The notes: generated from the letters alone by a model not told the origin. A stretch of DNA of 64,000 nucleotides from RGIG4079 sp045646905 (GCA_045646905.1 JAZRLP010000022.1:78780-142779); one strand, 5' to 3'; numbered from the stretch's first letter, positions 54,901 to 63,485 are shown. Program-made: numbers and translations.

Positions 54901-55854
54901 TAATTGGGGTGAGATGTAGTCGATGTATCCATCAATAATCCAAGCGCAAGGATCGGCAAAAATACCATTATATTGATACCCATTTGATGCAATTTTTGCG
55001 GGCTCAATGCCATGCGCTTTGGCACCTTCATTGGCAACACCAGCAGGTGCGATACCAAATTTTACATATGGCTTTTCGCGTTGAATCATGTCGAAAGCCA
55101 TTTTTACAGTTGTGTTTACATTGTTGCGTCGCCAATCGCCAATTGACATTGTGCCTCCAGCGTTTTTGTAACTTAAGTAGTGGGTATAATCTTGAGCTTC
55201 TGATGTTGAAGGAATTCCGTTGGGGTAGAAATAATCGTCCCAAACCATCCCATCAATATCATAATTTAAGAGAATTTCTTTACAGATACTCTCAACTATA
55301 TAATTACGAGCGTCTTCTATAGCCGGATTTAAAACAGATGTGCTTCCGTGAGTTATAATCCAACCATTGTTGCGAAGTTTCATGTCGTTGGTTGTAGAAG
55401 GGAGAGTTGCGCTTGATGAAAATCGGAAAGGATTGACCCATGCGTGGCATTCCATCCCTAATTCGTGGCATACTTCTATACAATATGCAAGTGGGTCCCA
55501 ATCATTAGAAGGGGCTTTGCCTCGAGTATTTGTTAATGCTGATGACCAAGGTTCATAGCTTGATTTATACATTGCATCGCACATTCCTCTCACTTGAAAG
55601 TTTACAGCATTAAAGCCAGTTGCTTTCAAGTTTTGAATCATATTTCGGAGATATGTCTTTTGGTTTGTAGATCGAGCGGACGATGTGTCATAATATGCTT
55701 TGCCATCAGTGCCTTTGGGCCAGTCAAGATTCCACACAGTCGCAATCCAACCTGCGCGCATTTCGCGTTTGGGGTAGGTGTCGGCTATAGATTTTTGAGG
55801 AATCGAGAGAAGTACTGTGAAAGCAAGAATTAGTCGTATCGCAAATTTTTGCAT
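48979..55854 (-). CDS. Giant secreted GHL10 protein with repeated FN3-like and DUF4623-like modules (2291 aa)
   Basis: Same plan as the next gene but longer. Signal peptide (LILAFTVLLSIPQKSIA), GHL10 barrel at about 28-430 (KREMRAGWIATVWNLDWPKG, NAVNFQVRGMCDAMYKSS, GMECHAWVNPFR, DIDGMVWDDYFYPNG, KFGIAPAGVA), then six FN3-like modules and three DUF4623-like modules in mixed order, and a C-terminal T9SS-like sorting domain (AHIYTLSGMMVNS). The modules repeat the pattern GATYTLEIS and YYWRVKA. It should be exported and surface-bound. First of a two-gene operon with a consensus promoter at 55948. Confidence 0.85.
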   Translation of the reverse strand: MQKFAIRLILAFTVLLSIPQKSIADTYPKREMRAGWIATVWNLDWPKGTDGKAYYDTSSARSTNQKTYLRNMIQNLKATGFNAVNFQVRGMCDAMYKSSYEPWSSALTNTRGKAPSNDWDPLAYCIEVCHELGMECHAWVNPFRFSSSATLPSTTNDMKLRNNGWIITHGSTSVLNPAIEDARNYIVESICKEILLNYDIDGMVWDDYFYPNGIPSTSEAQDYTHYLSYKNAGGTMSIGDWRRNNVNTTVKMAFDMIQREKPYVKFGIAPAGVANEGAKAHGIEPAKIASNGYQYNGIFADPCAWIIDGYIDYISPQLYWPSYHESAPFNPLCEWWNNLGNNYGIQCYISIDIASSVETWTNSASNYEERLNQIAQVRATSVDFNPGQIFYSAGYLNGPNTSGFGEYLKDNVYQYQAITPKIVRTNEQQLLVNPGKVSNLALNSSTLSWAAVNSSTKHKYAVYAIPLSVGVIDASSTIHTEDGGFKAEYLIDVTYNTSLSGVPTGSYWYAVTAIDRYGYEWEAATLNAPKLGDVSVSLNAPTTGATLPFGDNTFSWTSDGASFLFQISTSEDFNRPLIEIELTTKNHTLNITPEEFEDGGTYYWRVVASKENYNSAWSEVRSFTIEPRPFIPLTLLSPENNSTIESDKINFEWEGVEGATYTFEIAEFPSFNTIIRTATLTNTNYSLDKSSFSGGKTYFWRIKAVKDGYQPSVSEQASFNTPKVEGETVDGLTIDELWIKSINTNNFPTQLSSCISARTMAAYNGKLYILERASDTECYLLEFDGKTCEFLKQIPLTGDIYSYSGGAISSWDHKAGQCIFSDGNGNLYISSLAAASEVRPLTVCSVNVSTGATSKIFEANKTAVRHRIDYVNATGNLNATGGQIWAATTDNLIYRWTRNSNGTWTEESTTINNYYPNIVTALGTAPYIQPISSTQFIVDGASTHPSLYTFNSGTTASLNSSFADNAAIQPMNALPNGTCSITIGNTPLFVYVDDNHNGSGHSFSIVANKHNFDFSQFQFMKSIPENKLGKVQHDYALDQPVAIKNDDGSATIFLYAPNNGLAAYRISLPEIEISLNSPANNATFEEDFDFSWSGVEGATYTLEISKTATFEDIAFTATTTSSSYNSSNFNLASSTLYYWRVKASHPNYTSATSEVRQFTSPVKQSAADNLTITVLWNKSVNNDSLPSQFLDKADQYYGPYHRSMTAYNGNIYVTYRESSAKLYLLEFNGKTGAYNRTITLSGDCITGSHGANGIFVDDGNNLYVTSLGTSSSSKASVCRVNLSNGETENVFSFGAANLRIDYLNGYGDLTKEGGQIWAAVAENATTTTYNNRVYRWTHKSDGTWAQEYTTITKFYPTNGKLGTAPWVMPISTDEFIVDGAGNYPTLYTFTANGNAILKSGLGENNNTLKPRTIGTGGTHQITLGKYPLFIYSSENYEGAGYNFDIVHNPSLFEDFADMELLWTIPNGNLGDIRHSSVLNSIATIKNEDNSATVFVYAPLNGLAAYRISLPNVPITLNAPINNTQAEDGFDFVWTGIAGSKYTFELSTSESFNNIVYTTTTDNNTLSSSNIKLGGSTKYYWRVKAVNDNYTTTTSSVGQFISPALPEMPITLNQPKDNVQTLSGFDFIWTGVDGAEYTLELSTTPTFESVAYSSKTSISYYSSNNFPFLPNATTYYWRVIGTHDRYAPTTSAVESFITPAKPSICKPVHYLPNDKESLNSDIVFVAIKAYLVNVNTTKLELADNSILEISTDKDFTNIIYTNNQWVDVSVNGTEYECIQHTLPISYFTNGTYYWRIHAQEEGYEDVYSEPYSFVVTGQSEIPDNEDNYVIEHESSIGESISIGNNTWQLTNLWVRNSEKNFIDKWDNSSAINYRSFCTRHDQNNDQDGKDIIWLAGRTANSGGTGYLDKYDASTGEYIGRLDLGSQNGYSKSYAPCNSIFLDDANNICISNLTLNTGTLQVSTIDPKTGTATARFSIAPGLRIDHVNIVGDITSGTAYIFGASGGSSTVFRWVLEDGVYNASKSGSSTVASLYPTNQSDFGTAPRIYPIDHEYIYIDGYNTAFTLYKFVLGGTTQTISTFATNSSLAPKYNPGSGGNFFYHDSNSFIIYPVNSFSKTSDTGDLVNYNFNIAHVISHNSWDVITNYWTIPNDKIGTYISTSGDIPMLADYLQYDALTGLPKGDIATYSYGESFDRTNIYIYVPGNGMAAYSLSRHIDIFTGAEGLNQDNIDININAQKITFGCEVDNAHIYTLSGMMVNSAENALSIESPATKGVYILRLTINGVTTNHKIVI

Positions 55855-55947
55855 GGTATATCTTTGTATTTGTAATTAAATTTGATTGTTAGTATTTATA
55901 TGCAAAATATATGTAATTACACAATTATGCAATATATATTTATCTTG

Positions 55948-55978
55948 CAAAAATAAGAAAATTTATGAATTTTGCAAA
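55948..55978 (-). promoter_or_regulatory. Promoter of the GHL10 operon
   Basis: On the - strand TTTG (55975-55978), 19 bp, TATTTTTG (55948-55955), an exact match to the Bacteroidetes pattern. The leader is about 88 nt. Confidence 0.65.
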
Positions 55979-56021
55979 AAGAATGAAATATTGTTATAAA
56001 TCTTTAACGGCAAAGGGGGTG

Positions 56022-56048
56022 AAAATGCCGATGAAATGGCATTTTTTT
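56022..56048. terminator. Terminator-like hairpin with T-run
   Basis: 8-bp stem AAAATGCC/GGCATTTT with an 8-nt loop and T-run on the + side; the A-rich left arm gives T on the - side as well. It could end read-through from the A2M gene. Confidence 0.6.
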
Positions 56049-56158
56049 GTGTAGTTTTTTGTGCTATTTTTTGAGTAAAACAGAATGTTTTTTTAGAAGA
56101 TTAAGCATTGAACGCATTTAGATTATAAGGTAGAAATGTATTTATATGCATAAAGTAT

Positions 56159-56191
56159 GAGGAGAATATGTGTTTATCGCATATTCTCCTC
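56159..56191 (-). terminator. Hairpin after the A2M gene
   Basis: Perfect 12-bp stem GAGGAGAATATG/CATATTCTCCTC with a 9-nt loop, 14 nt after the stop. The T-run on the - strand is weak. Confidence 0.6.
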
Positions 56192-56205
56192 CATGTGCCT
56201 TTTTC

Positions 56206-59200
56206 TTATTGAGCCGAAATGTTGAGTGTATTCCCTGCCGAGTGGGCTGTGATTTGTGGAGCATATTGGCTTTGAATAGTTGCTATGCCCGATGCAAATT
56301 TACCCTCGTTGTTGACATACATATCGTAGGCGATTAGATATGTGCCTTTAGGAAGATTGTTCACGAAAATGTTAGTAGCATCATCGCGATTTTCACGATA
56401 GAAACATATCCCTTCGGCAAAAATGGGGCGAGGCAGTTGTTCGGTAGGTTCAAAACAAGAAGCTCGTTCATCGGTGATTGTCACATACTCAATGTCGCGT
56501 TTCACTTTGATGGTGAGTTGCACTTTTACGATATCGCCAACTTTATACTCGTCAGTTTCCACCCATGAGTCACCTTCTTTTTTGAGTAGCGTTTTCTTGA
56601 TTGAAATGTCGTTTCCGTCAACGGCTTCAATACTGCTCATGTCGGCATTATATTGACGATATACAGCTCCCCACGATGGACTTTGACCATGTTTTGCGAT
56701 AGTGAGTTTTTTGTTAGAGGGTGAGAGTGTCGAAATATCGGTTTTAATATACCCTGTGATGTTGTCAAAACGGCTAGGCGTGATGTCTTCATCGTTAAGT
56801 TTTATTTCGCAACCCAATGAGTGTTGAGCCCATCGGGTTCCAGTGTTGAGCAAGGTGTATATAACATAACTTGTGGCCGAAGAATTGCCCCAATCATTGG
56901 CTTCTTTGTTGATAATAAGCCATTGACGCATTTTGTCGATGTCGCGATTGTTAGGCGTGATTTGATGGTATGCATCAAGAATGTTGGCGTGCGAAAGAAT
57001 CTTATCGATGCCCCAATTTGAACCGTCGTTCTCAATCGTAGGCCACCACATGCCTCGCGAGGTTGTCGATTGTGAAAATTCGGTTATCGAATTTAGTATT
57101 TCGCGTGCTGATGAGTTATATCCGTTATTGTTGAGAATTATTGCCGAGGTGGCTTTCTTTTCAAGAGAGTATTGTTTCCAATTGCTAACGATAAGTTGGA
57201 TAGTGGCATTGGTGACTTTTTTAGCAGCAGTCGATTGACGATACTCGGGAAACATGTCGCGAATAAATACATAGGCGCTGTAATCACCTTTAGGATATTT
57301 CTTGAAGAGCTGGGTATATTCAGCATCGATATATTTAATTGCGTTTTCAATCATAGAGTTGAGATTTTTATTATCGGGGAGGAACCCGAGCTTTTTCATA
57401 TGTCCTATTTTCTCAAGAATTGAGAGTGTAGCCCATGATGATGCTTTGTCGTTTTCAGCAATCCAAGCCCATCCGCCCCCACTGCGTTGTAAGGTAGCGA
57501 GTAGGTGAATGTTTTTATCGATTGAGGCTTTGATCTCTTTTTTATTGAATAGAAGAGATAGACGGGCCATTCGCTCGGTGTCGTTATTGGCATCTTCTAC
57601 CCAAGGGGTTGTGCTCAAAAGCATATTTTTGAGATCCTCATTGCGACTCAACATCGACACGAGTGTGGAGTCGGTTTTGTCGGAGTGTTGCCATTGATAT
57701 AACGCACTGGCAATTTGTGGGTTTTGTCGCAATATGCCGTCGGCAATTGAGGCCGAATATATTGCCATTGCTGCCGATGTTGAGGTGCGCGATTGACCTT
57801 TATTTAACCCTGGCAGTGCTGTAACGGCATACCATGTGGGATTCTCACAAAATTCGAGTGTTATACGAGCCTCGGCTGGCATTGACGGTAGCGTCATGGT
57901 ATAACTCTTTTGGTCAACACCCATATAGAATGTTGTCGATTCAATTACGGGCGATGATGCTGGAAGAATCGGTATTAAAGACTGTTCACCATCGCCAAAG
58001 TTATTGCAATATGATTTGATGCGATAGCCTATCATTGTGGCTTCGATGGGGGCTTTGATATCTACCGATGCTAATGCCGATTGTGAGGCTGGGATAGTGT
58101 CAATTTGGCTATATTGGGCAATGTTTTTGGCTGTTGAAGGGTTAAAAAGCTCAATGAATGTTGTTACCACCATCGTGCTATCGCTGTTGTTCATTACCGA
58201 TGCTTTGATGGTGCCCTTGTCGCCGTTGCGAAGGAATCGAGGCAAGTTGGGTTGCACCATAATCGGCTTGTTGGCAATCACATTGCGAGCAAAGTGTGCA
58301 ATATCAAAGTCCTTGTCGTAGGCTATGGCGTTAAACAGCCAAGTGGTGTTGGCATTGGGGACAGTAAATGAGTATGAGAGGTTGCCAAGCGTGTCGGTGG
58401 TGAGCATAGGGCGGAAGAATGCCAATGGCGTTTCATTATCGCGCAATGGTATGTTGGGCGAGTTGTTTTCGTCGATAGCATCTACTGCATGGTTTAACTT
58501 TTTTGTTTCCACCACTTCATACATCACATTCTCATCGCTCAACGCAGCTTCCTCTTCAACAATTGCGTATCCTGCAACTTTCCCCGACAACCTATTGGCC
58601 GCTTTTAGAGGTGAATAGCCCATTGCAATTACATTCTCATAACGAGAATGGATATTGATTAAAGAATAGCTATAGGTGTTGAATTGCGGAATTTCCATGT
58701 CAATACAATTGCCGGTGCTACCTAATGTGCTTTGTAGATATTGGCTATTGTTGTTGAAATAAGGTGTACTAATGTTTCCATAATATGTTGGCTTGTAGAA
58801 TTGTAAATTGAAATTGTGTGGATTGAGTTTTTCGATAGCAATCGAATACATATCCATGATTATTGCCGATTCTTTGCCGTTTCCTTTAGTGTCGGTAACG
58901 CTGAATGTCCATTGTTCATCACTCCCGGGAGTGATTTTGTCGCGGAATGATTGCGCATTTATTTTGATGCCGTTGTTGGCATTCGCTCGGCTTATTTTTG
59001 CCAATATGTTGTAACATTTATAGTCCTTTACGGCGATTAAATCCACTATAGCTTCGTTGACATCTTTAGGCAATAAAATGCGCGATTTGTGGATGCCAGC
59101 TTTAGTCTTAATCCAGCGTTGGTCATATAATTTTTTGTTATCGTGTAGAACATATAATATCTCACAATCGCCCAATGTTGAGCCATAGTAAAACTCAACC

Positions 59201-61851
59201 GAATTATCTTTTGTGATGGAGTATTTGTTGTGCTGTATCCATATTCCTTCATCAATAGGGGGTAACGCATCCGATAGTCGATATAATCTTATGTCGGAGG
59301 TTATGGTGTCGGTTGCCGTAGGAGCAATAGAATGCATTTTTATCTCGTATTCACCGCTTGCAATATCGCTCCAATCAACAACGGGATTTGCGGCTGCGAA
59401 AGAACCGCTTTTTACAATATCTTCATTATTGTTGATAATTGAATAGTATATTGTGCCATCGGTCGATGTGCCTGATATAGAACTTAATTTTATGTCAAGT
59501 TTGGTGCTTTTCTTGACTTCTATGGGGGCTCTTTCTAATCCATATGCGTTGATAAAAAACGAGTTGCCATTGGTAAATGTTTTGTTTGTTTCATGTGATT
59601 CGCCATTGGGCGCAGTTGCTACTATTTCGGCCTTGTATATCGCTTTTTCCCCTGCATTGATATTGGGCAACGCAATAGAAAACGAAAATTTACCATTGGC
59701 ATCGGTTGCAGTAGAGTCATTGAGAACAGTTGAGAATGGAGTGCTATTAAAGAATTGATATTCGCGCGATTTTAAATCAAGGGCTATAGTGGCATCACTC
59801 AATGCAAATCCCGAAAAAGCACGCACTTCGCCACTGATAAGGTATTTGCCATTCTCTTGTTTTGTGATATCCGATATTTTTACATCAAAAGTGGGTAATT
59901 TATAGTCGCTTACCATAAAAGAAGTGCCTGCGACTCTGCGATTAAATTGCCCTATAATAGTTATTGAATATTTCCCAGTAAGGCGATCGGTAGGTATAGT
60001 AAATTTCCCTTCAACTCGCCCCCAATCGTCGGTAGTGACAACGGCAGTGTCGATTTGCATATAGTTGGCATCGCGAAATGAGATGGTATAAGTCTTGTTA
60101 GTCGCAAGTTTTTGTGATTCGCCTTTGGTGCTATAAATAACTGCACTCCAGTCCACTATATCGCCTTGGTGATATAATGGCAGAGAGGTGAAGCATGTTG
60201 CTCGGTCGGTCCAGGTAGTGTCCGAGTTTATGTCTGAAATATAAAAATAGTCATGAGGTGCATATTTGTCCTCGCCTTTGCTCAATGTATAATAATATTG
60301 GTCTATTTTATTGGTCTTTATATTTATGATGCCGTTTCTCTGCGATTTTGTGGTGAGCAAAGGTTTCTTTTTTGTCATATTGCCCCATTGCTCAAAAATA
60401 TTTATATCGGCATTATTGATTACTTTTCCCGTTTTAGCATTTATTACCCATATGCGATAATCATCTTTGAAACGATTGGCCGAAATGCTGGTTAACTCCG
60501 AACAATAAAGCACCTTAAGATTGCTTAAATCTTTTTTGATATGATCATTATATACAATAATGCTATAATATCCCGGTTGAGTGATAGTGGTTTTTAATGT
60601 GTCTTCTAAAAAGAATGGTATTTCGTTTCGGTATGAGAGATCAAACGATTTATAAACTTGTGGAGTTTCACCTTTTTTTAACGAATAGTGGCCTCTTCCC
60701 CCTATATCATCGGGCAAACGCAATATCTCAACCTTTAGCGATGAGCAATTGGTGTTAGATATATAAATCGATAATGTATCATTTGGCGCAATGAGTTGAT
60801 TGTGACGAAAATTTAATTTTTGTTGCTCAATATGGTTGAGAATGTTTTGTATATCACAATTCCCACTATATGCAGGAAATTGTGACAATCGTTTTTTTAA
60901 TAGGTTGTAAAACTTGAGTTTGGTAGGAGCATTGGCATTTCGATAAGATTCTTCCCACTGATAAATTAATACAAGCGAAGCATATTCCGAATGGCTATAA
61001 GTGTCATATAGATATTGGATAGCCTTGTCTCTCTGTTCAAGGTGAGAATAATCATCGCGTAATATGGCATTCGAATCGTAACTATTATCAACGCGCATCA
61101 AATCCCAATAGATGAGTGGCGCAATGTCGTTCTTGTGAAATGACTCTATATCTTTATAAATAGAGTAAATGCGATGAGTATATTGGTCGGTATTGTTTAT
61201 GGGAGTTGTTAAAAACTCATTGAGTGGAAGGATGTTATTTTTGATGCCAATAAGAGATAATTCATGAATATTTTCAATAATACAACTCGCTACAAAGTCA
61301 TATAGAGTGGGGTAGTAGATAGGTGTGAGCGAGTTTTGTTTAATGATATCTCGATAATCAATCAATTTGGCCTTTTTCAGTACATCGGCATCTGTTAAAG
61401 CTGCATCACACAACTCAAAAACTTTGTTTTCAAAATCTTTTTTGCTCCATTCGGCAATGTCGAGTGGAGTGCCAGCGTTTATATTTGCTCGGCGCTCAAT
61501 AGTTAGTGCATCCGACGAGTAAAGACCCGAATATATTTGGCACAATAGCGTGTTGAGCAACGCTTTGGTGCAAGGATTCTTCTCTTTAACTGCCACCTGC
61601 TCAATTTTGTTTATAATAGGCTGAATGCTATCGGTATTGATGAGCGATTGGGCTATTGAATAATCAATGAGTGACCTCACAACAGCATTGCCGTCATTCT
61701 CTTTTAATGCCTGTTTTAGGTTCTCTTCGGCTCTTTGCGACACCTTCAGGGGATATGCAAAGTCGGGCTCAATGGCATTTTTAGCCACCGCGTTGAGGTG
61801 GATAGCTATTGATAACAATAAGAAAATCGATATTTTGAGGTATTTTCCCAT
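56206..61851 (-). CDS. Alpha-2-macroglobulin-like protein without thioester (1881 aa)
   Basis: Signal peptide (ISIFLLLSIAIHLNAVA) with no lipobox. A helical N-terminal region is followed by macroglobulin domains (YHQGDIVDWSAVIYSTKGE marks MG2/3, about 555-575), the conserved A2M segment DTLGNLSYSFTVPNANTTWLFNAIAYDKDF (in two parts, about 1180-1210) and a C-terminal all-helical terpenoid-like domain (GGWAWIAENDKASSWATLSI). At the place where other members carry CxEQ it reads FCENPTWYAVTALPGL, so no thioester can form. Bacterial A2Ms trap proteases in the periplasm; this Bacteroidales type may use another mechanism. It lies downstream of the ECF sigma operon, separated by a terminator. Confidence 0.85.
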   Translation of the reverse strand: MGKYLKISIFLLLSIAIHLNAVAKNAIEPDFAYPLKVSQRAEENLKQALKENDGNAVVRSLIDYSIAQSLINTDSIQPIINKIEQVAVKEKNPCTKALLNTLLCQIYSGLYSSDALTIERRANINAGTPLDIAEWSKKDFENKVFELCDAALTDADVLKKAKLIDYRDIIKQNSLTPIYYPTLYDFVASCIIENIHELSLIGIKNNILPLNEFLTTPINNTDQYTHRIYSIYKDIESFHKNDIAPLIYWDLMRVDNSYDSNAILRDDYSHLEQRDKAIQYLYDTYSHSEYASLVLIYQWEESYRNANAPTKLKFYNLLKKRLSQFPAYSGNCDIQNILNHIEQQKLNFRHNQLIAPNDTLSIYISNTNCSSLKVEILRLPDDIGGRGHYSLKKGETPQVYKSFDLSYRNEIPFFLEDTLKTTITQPGYYSIIVYNDHIKKDLSNLKVLYCSELTSISANRFKDDYRIWVINAKTGKVINNADINIFEQWGNMTKKKPLLTTKSQRNGIINIKTNKIDQYYYTLSKGEDKYAPHDYFYISDINSDTTWTDRATCFTSLPLYHQGDIVDWSAVIYSTKGESQKLATNKTYTISFRDANYMQIDTAVVTTDDWGRVEGKFTIPTDRLTGKYSITIIGQFNRRVAGTSFMVSDYKLPTFDVKISDITKQENGKYLISGEVRAFSGFALSDATIALDLKSREYQFFNSTPFSTVLNDSTATDANGKFSFSIALPNINAGEKAIYKAEIVATAPNGESHETNKTFTNGNSFFINAYGLERAPIEVKKSTKLDIKLSSISGTSTDGTIYYSIINNNEDIVKSGSFAAANPVVDWSDIASGEYEIKMHSIAPTATDTITSDIRLYRLSDALPPIDEGIWIQHNKYSITKDNSVEFYYGSTLGDCEILYVLHDNKKLYDQRWIKTKAGIHKSRILLPKDVNEAIVDLIAVKDYKCYNILAKISRANANNGIKINAQSFRDKITPGSDEQWTFSVTDTKGNGKESAIIMDMYSIAIEKLNPHNFNLQFYKPTYYGNISTPYFNNNSQYLQSTLGSTGNCIDMEIPQFNTYSYSLINIHSRYENVIAMGYSPLKAANRLSGKVAGYAIVEEEAALSDENVMYEVVETKKLNHAVDAIDENNSPNIPLRDNETPLAFFRPMLTTDTLGNLSYSFTVPNANTTWLFNAIAYDKDFDIAHFARNVIANKPIMVQPNLPRFLRNGDKGTIKASVMNNSDSTMVVTTFIELFNPSTAKNIAQYSQIDTIPASQSALASVDIKAPIEATMIGYRIKSYCNNFGDGEQSLIPILPASSPVIESTTFYMGVDQKSYTMTLPSMPAEARITLEFCENPTWYAVTALPGLNKGQSRTSTSAAMAIYSASIADGILRQNPQIASALYQWQHSDKTDSTLVSMLSRNEDLKNMLLSTTPWVEDANNDTERMARLSLLFNKKEIKASIDKNIHLLATLQRSGGGWAWIAENDKASSWATLSILEKIGHMKKLGFLPDNKNLNSMIENAIKYIDAEYTQLFKKYPKGDYSAYVFIRDMFPEYRQSTAAKKVTNATIQLIVSNWKQYSLEKKATSAIILNNNGYNSSAREILNSITEFSQSTTSRGMWWPTIENDGSNWGIDKILSHANILDAYHQITPNNRDIDKMRQWLIINKEANDWGNSSATSYVIYTLLNTGTRWAQHSLGCEIKLNDEDITPSRFDNITGYIKTDISTLSPSNKKLTIAKHGQSPSWGAVYRQYNADMSSIEAVDGNDISIKKTLLKKEGDSWVETDEYKVGDIVKVQLTIKVKRDIEYVTITDERASCFEPTEQLPRPIFAEGICFYRENRDDATNIFVNNLPKGTYLIAYDMYVNNEGKFASGIATIQSQYAPQITAHSAGNTLNISAQ

Positions 61852-61872
61852 AATTGAGCAGTTTAAAATGTG

Positions 61873-61922
61873 GAAAAAATAATGACCTTAAGGCTCAATG
61901 AAAAGGGAGAGTCCTTAAGGTC
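61873..61922 (-). terminator. Terminator of the ECF sigma operon
   Basis: Perfect 10-bp stem GACCTTAAGG/CCTTAAGGTC around a 19-nt loop; on the - strand a T-rich tail (ATTATTTTTTCC) follows. Confidence 0.7.
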
Positions 61923-61979
61923 GAGGATAGAGATAAATATATAAGAGGGGAATTGAATTTCAATAAAAAAGGACTTCCA

Positions 61980-62453
61980 TTATTTCTTTTTGGAACATTT
62001 TTTATTGTGCTCTTTCATTATATTTTTAGTGAATTTGCGTTCAGCTTTTTTTAGAAGGAATAGTTGCTTGCTTGAAATAGTAGATTTTAGTTTGTCAAAA
62101 TATTTCAATTCAATGGCAGCTTCTTTCTTTTTTAGCTCTATAATAGCCTTTGATGCAGCATCATATTCCACATCGGTAGCAGCCTTATTGTCGGCTACTT
62201 GTTTTTCGAGTTTGCGTGTATCGCGATTCACCTTGTGCAATTCATCTTCCATTGCATCATAAACGGCAAAAAACTTCGCTTCTTGCTCTTTAGTGAGTTT
62301 AAGCTCTTTTGTCAAGAAATCGTGCTTGTGTTGGCGCATGTGGGCAAACCATTCTTTGCGGTCGATTTTCTTCTTCCCTTGAGCCACAGCCACATTGATA
62401 GGAGCAAATATGGCTATTATTAATATGATAATGATACTTCTTTTCATAATCAA
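61980..62453 (-). CDS. Spy/CpxP-like periplasmic protein
   Basis: 157 aa with a signal peptide (IIIILIIAIFAPINVAVAQ) and then an entirely helical, Lys/Glu-rich chain. KELKLTKEQEAKFFAVYDAMEDELHKVNRD resembles the LTxxQ-type repeat of Spy/CpxP stress chaperones (quoted here in its key parts LTKEQ and FFAVYDAME). Third gene of the sigma operon, 3 nt after the membrane protein. It probably reports or relieves envelope stress; this is inference. Confidence 0.7.
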   Translation of the reverse strand: MIMKRSIIIILIIAIFAPINVAVAQGKKKIDRKEWFAHMRQHKHDFLTKELKLTKEQEAKFFAVYDAMEDELHKVNRDTRKLEKQVADNKAATDVEYDAASKAIIELKKKEAAIELKYFDKLKSTISSKQLFLLKKAERKFTKNIMKEHNKKCSKKK

Positions 62454-62456
62454 GAA

Positions 62457-62870
62457 TTATTTAGATGATTCAAATGCAATATTGTCTATTTCATATCCGT
62501 CTTCATACATGCTTTCGAGTAGGCTGTATTCATCAACATCTTCGTAGCAGTAGTCGTCGATAAACATTTCGTCTTCAATGGCTTGAGCGAGAATTTGCTC
62601 TGATTGAGCTGCTTGCGATGGAGTGCCTATGGTATTCGACCCCATGAGGTCAACCATTTTAACCATACACCATATACCGGCAAACATTGCAGCTAAATAT
62701 ACATAAGGACGAATTTTTTGCCAAGTTGTTAGAGGCTTAGTGATGATAGGCTCTTCCTTTTCAGGTAGGCTTTGCATCATCTTTTCGGCAAAATCGGCAA
62801 AGTAATTTTCGGGAACAGTCATACCCGAATTGCGATTCACCTTGTCTAATATCTTTTTATCTTCGTTCAT
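62457..62870 (-). CDS. Small membrane protein, candidate anti-sigma factor
   Basis: 137 aa: a cytoplasmic N-terminus with VPENYFADFAEKMM (residues 19-32), a membrane helix at about 54-72 (RPYVYLAAMFAGIWCMVKMV) and an acidic periplasmic tail (DEMFIDDYCYEDVDEY). Small single-pass proteins with the 'VPENYF' N-terminus regularly follow ECF sigma genes in Bacteroidetes and may act as anti-sigma factors. No zinc-binding HxxxCxxC motif is seen. Confidence 0.7.
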   Translation of the reverse strand: MNEDKKILDKVNRNSGMTVPENYFADFAEKMMQSLPEKEEPIITKPLTTWQKIRPYVYLAAMFAGIWCMVKMVDLMGSNTIGTPSQAAQSEQILAQAIEDEMFIDDYCYEDVDEYSLLESMYEDGYEIDNIAFESSK

Positions 62871-62918
62871 AGAGGTAGAGTCTTTTCGTTATTTATGACT
62901 ATAATGAGTGAAAAAGGT

Positions 62919-63485
62919 TTAATCGTTATCTTCAAAAAATTGTTCGATTTTTTTTACAGCAAGATGGTATGATGCTTTCAGCGCACCCACCGATGTGCCA
63001 AGAATCTCCGACATCTGCTCATATTTCATCTCATCATAGTATTTCATGTTAAATACCAATCGTTGTTTTTCGGGAAGCGAGGCTATAGCCTTACGCAATT
63101 TCAGTGCAAGCTCATCACCATCAATATTGCTATCGGCTTCAATGGTATTGATGAGATACGACTCCTCATCGTCGAGCGATATGTTGAGGCGTTTGCGTTC
63201 CTTTTCTAGAAATGTGATACTTTCGTTTATCGCGATTTTGTGGAGCCATGTCGATAACTTTGCCTCACCACGAAAATTCTCTATAGCACCCCACGCCTTC
63301 ATAAATGTATTTTGCAATAGGTCGTTGGCATCATCGTGGTTGTTCACCATACGACGAATTTGCCAGTAAAGAGGTTCGCTATAGATACGCATCACATCTC
63401 CAAAAGCCTCACGACAAGTGGCAGGCTCACGCAAGCGAGCCACCAACTGTTCATCATCTTTTGGCTTGTTATTATCCATTCTCAA
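62919..63485 (-). CDS. ECF-type RNA polymerase sigma factor
   Basis: 188 aa sigma-70 family group 4. Region 2: DDANDLLQNTFMKAWGAIENF (key parts DANDLLQNTFMKAW) and FRGEAKLSTWLHKIAINE; region 4: ASLPEKQRLVFNMKYYDEMKYEQMS, given by LPEKQRLVFNMKYYDEM and LGTSVGALKASYHLAVKKI. The start gives MRMDNNKPKDDEQLVARL; the third codon is also Met. It heads an operon with a candidate anti-sigma and a Spy-like protein, a common envelope-stress unit. Target promoters are unknown. Confidence 0.92.
   Translation of the reverse strand: MRMDNNKPKDDEQLVARLREPATCREAFGDVMRIYSEPLYWQIRRMVNNHDDANDLLQNTFMKAWGAIENFRGEAKLSTWLHKIAINESITFLEKERKRLNISLDDEESYLINTIEADSNIDGDELALKLRKAIASLPEKQRLVFNMKYYDEMKYEQMSEILGTSVGALKASYHLAVKKIEQFFEDND

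Larger units (their letters stand above)
55855..56205. other. Gene-free stretch between the GHL10 operon and the A2M gene
   Basis: AT-rich, without a supported gene. It holds the promoter of the GHL10 operon, a bidirectional terminator (56022-56048) and a hairpin after the A2M stop. Confidence 0.7.

Noticed and set aside
44107..55854. Repeated DNA in the two giant genes as a CRISPR or tandem array
   Set aside because: The repeats are diverged protein modules of about 90 and 330 residues, in frame, with no constant spacer or repeat length.
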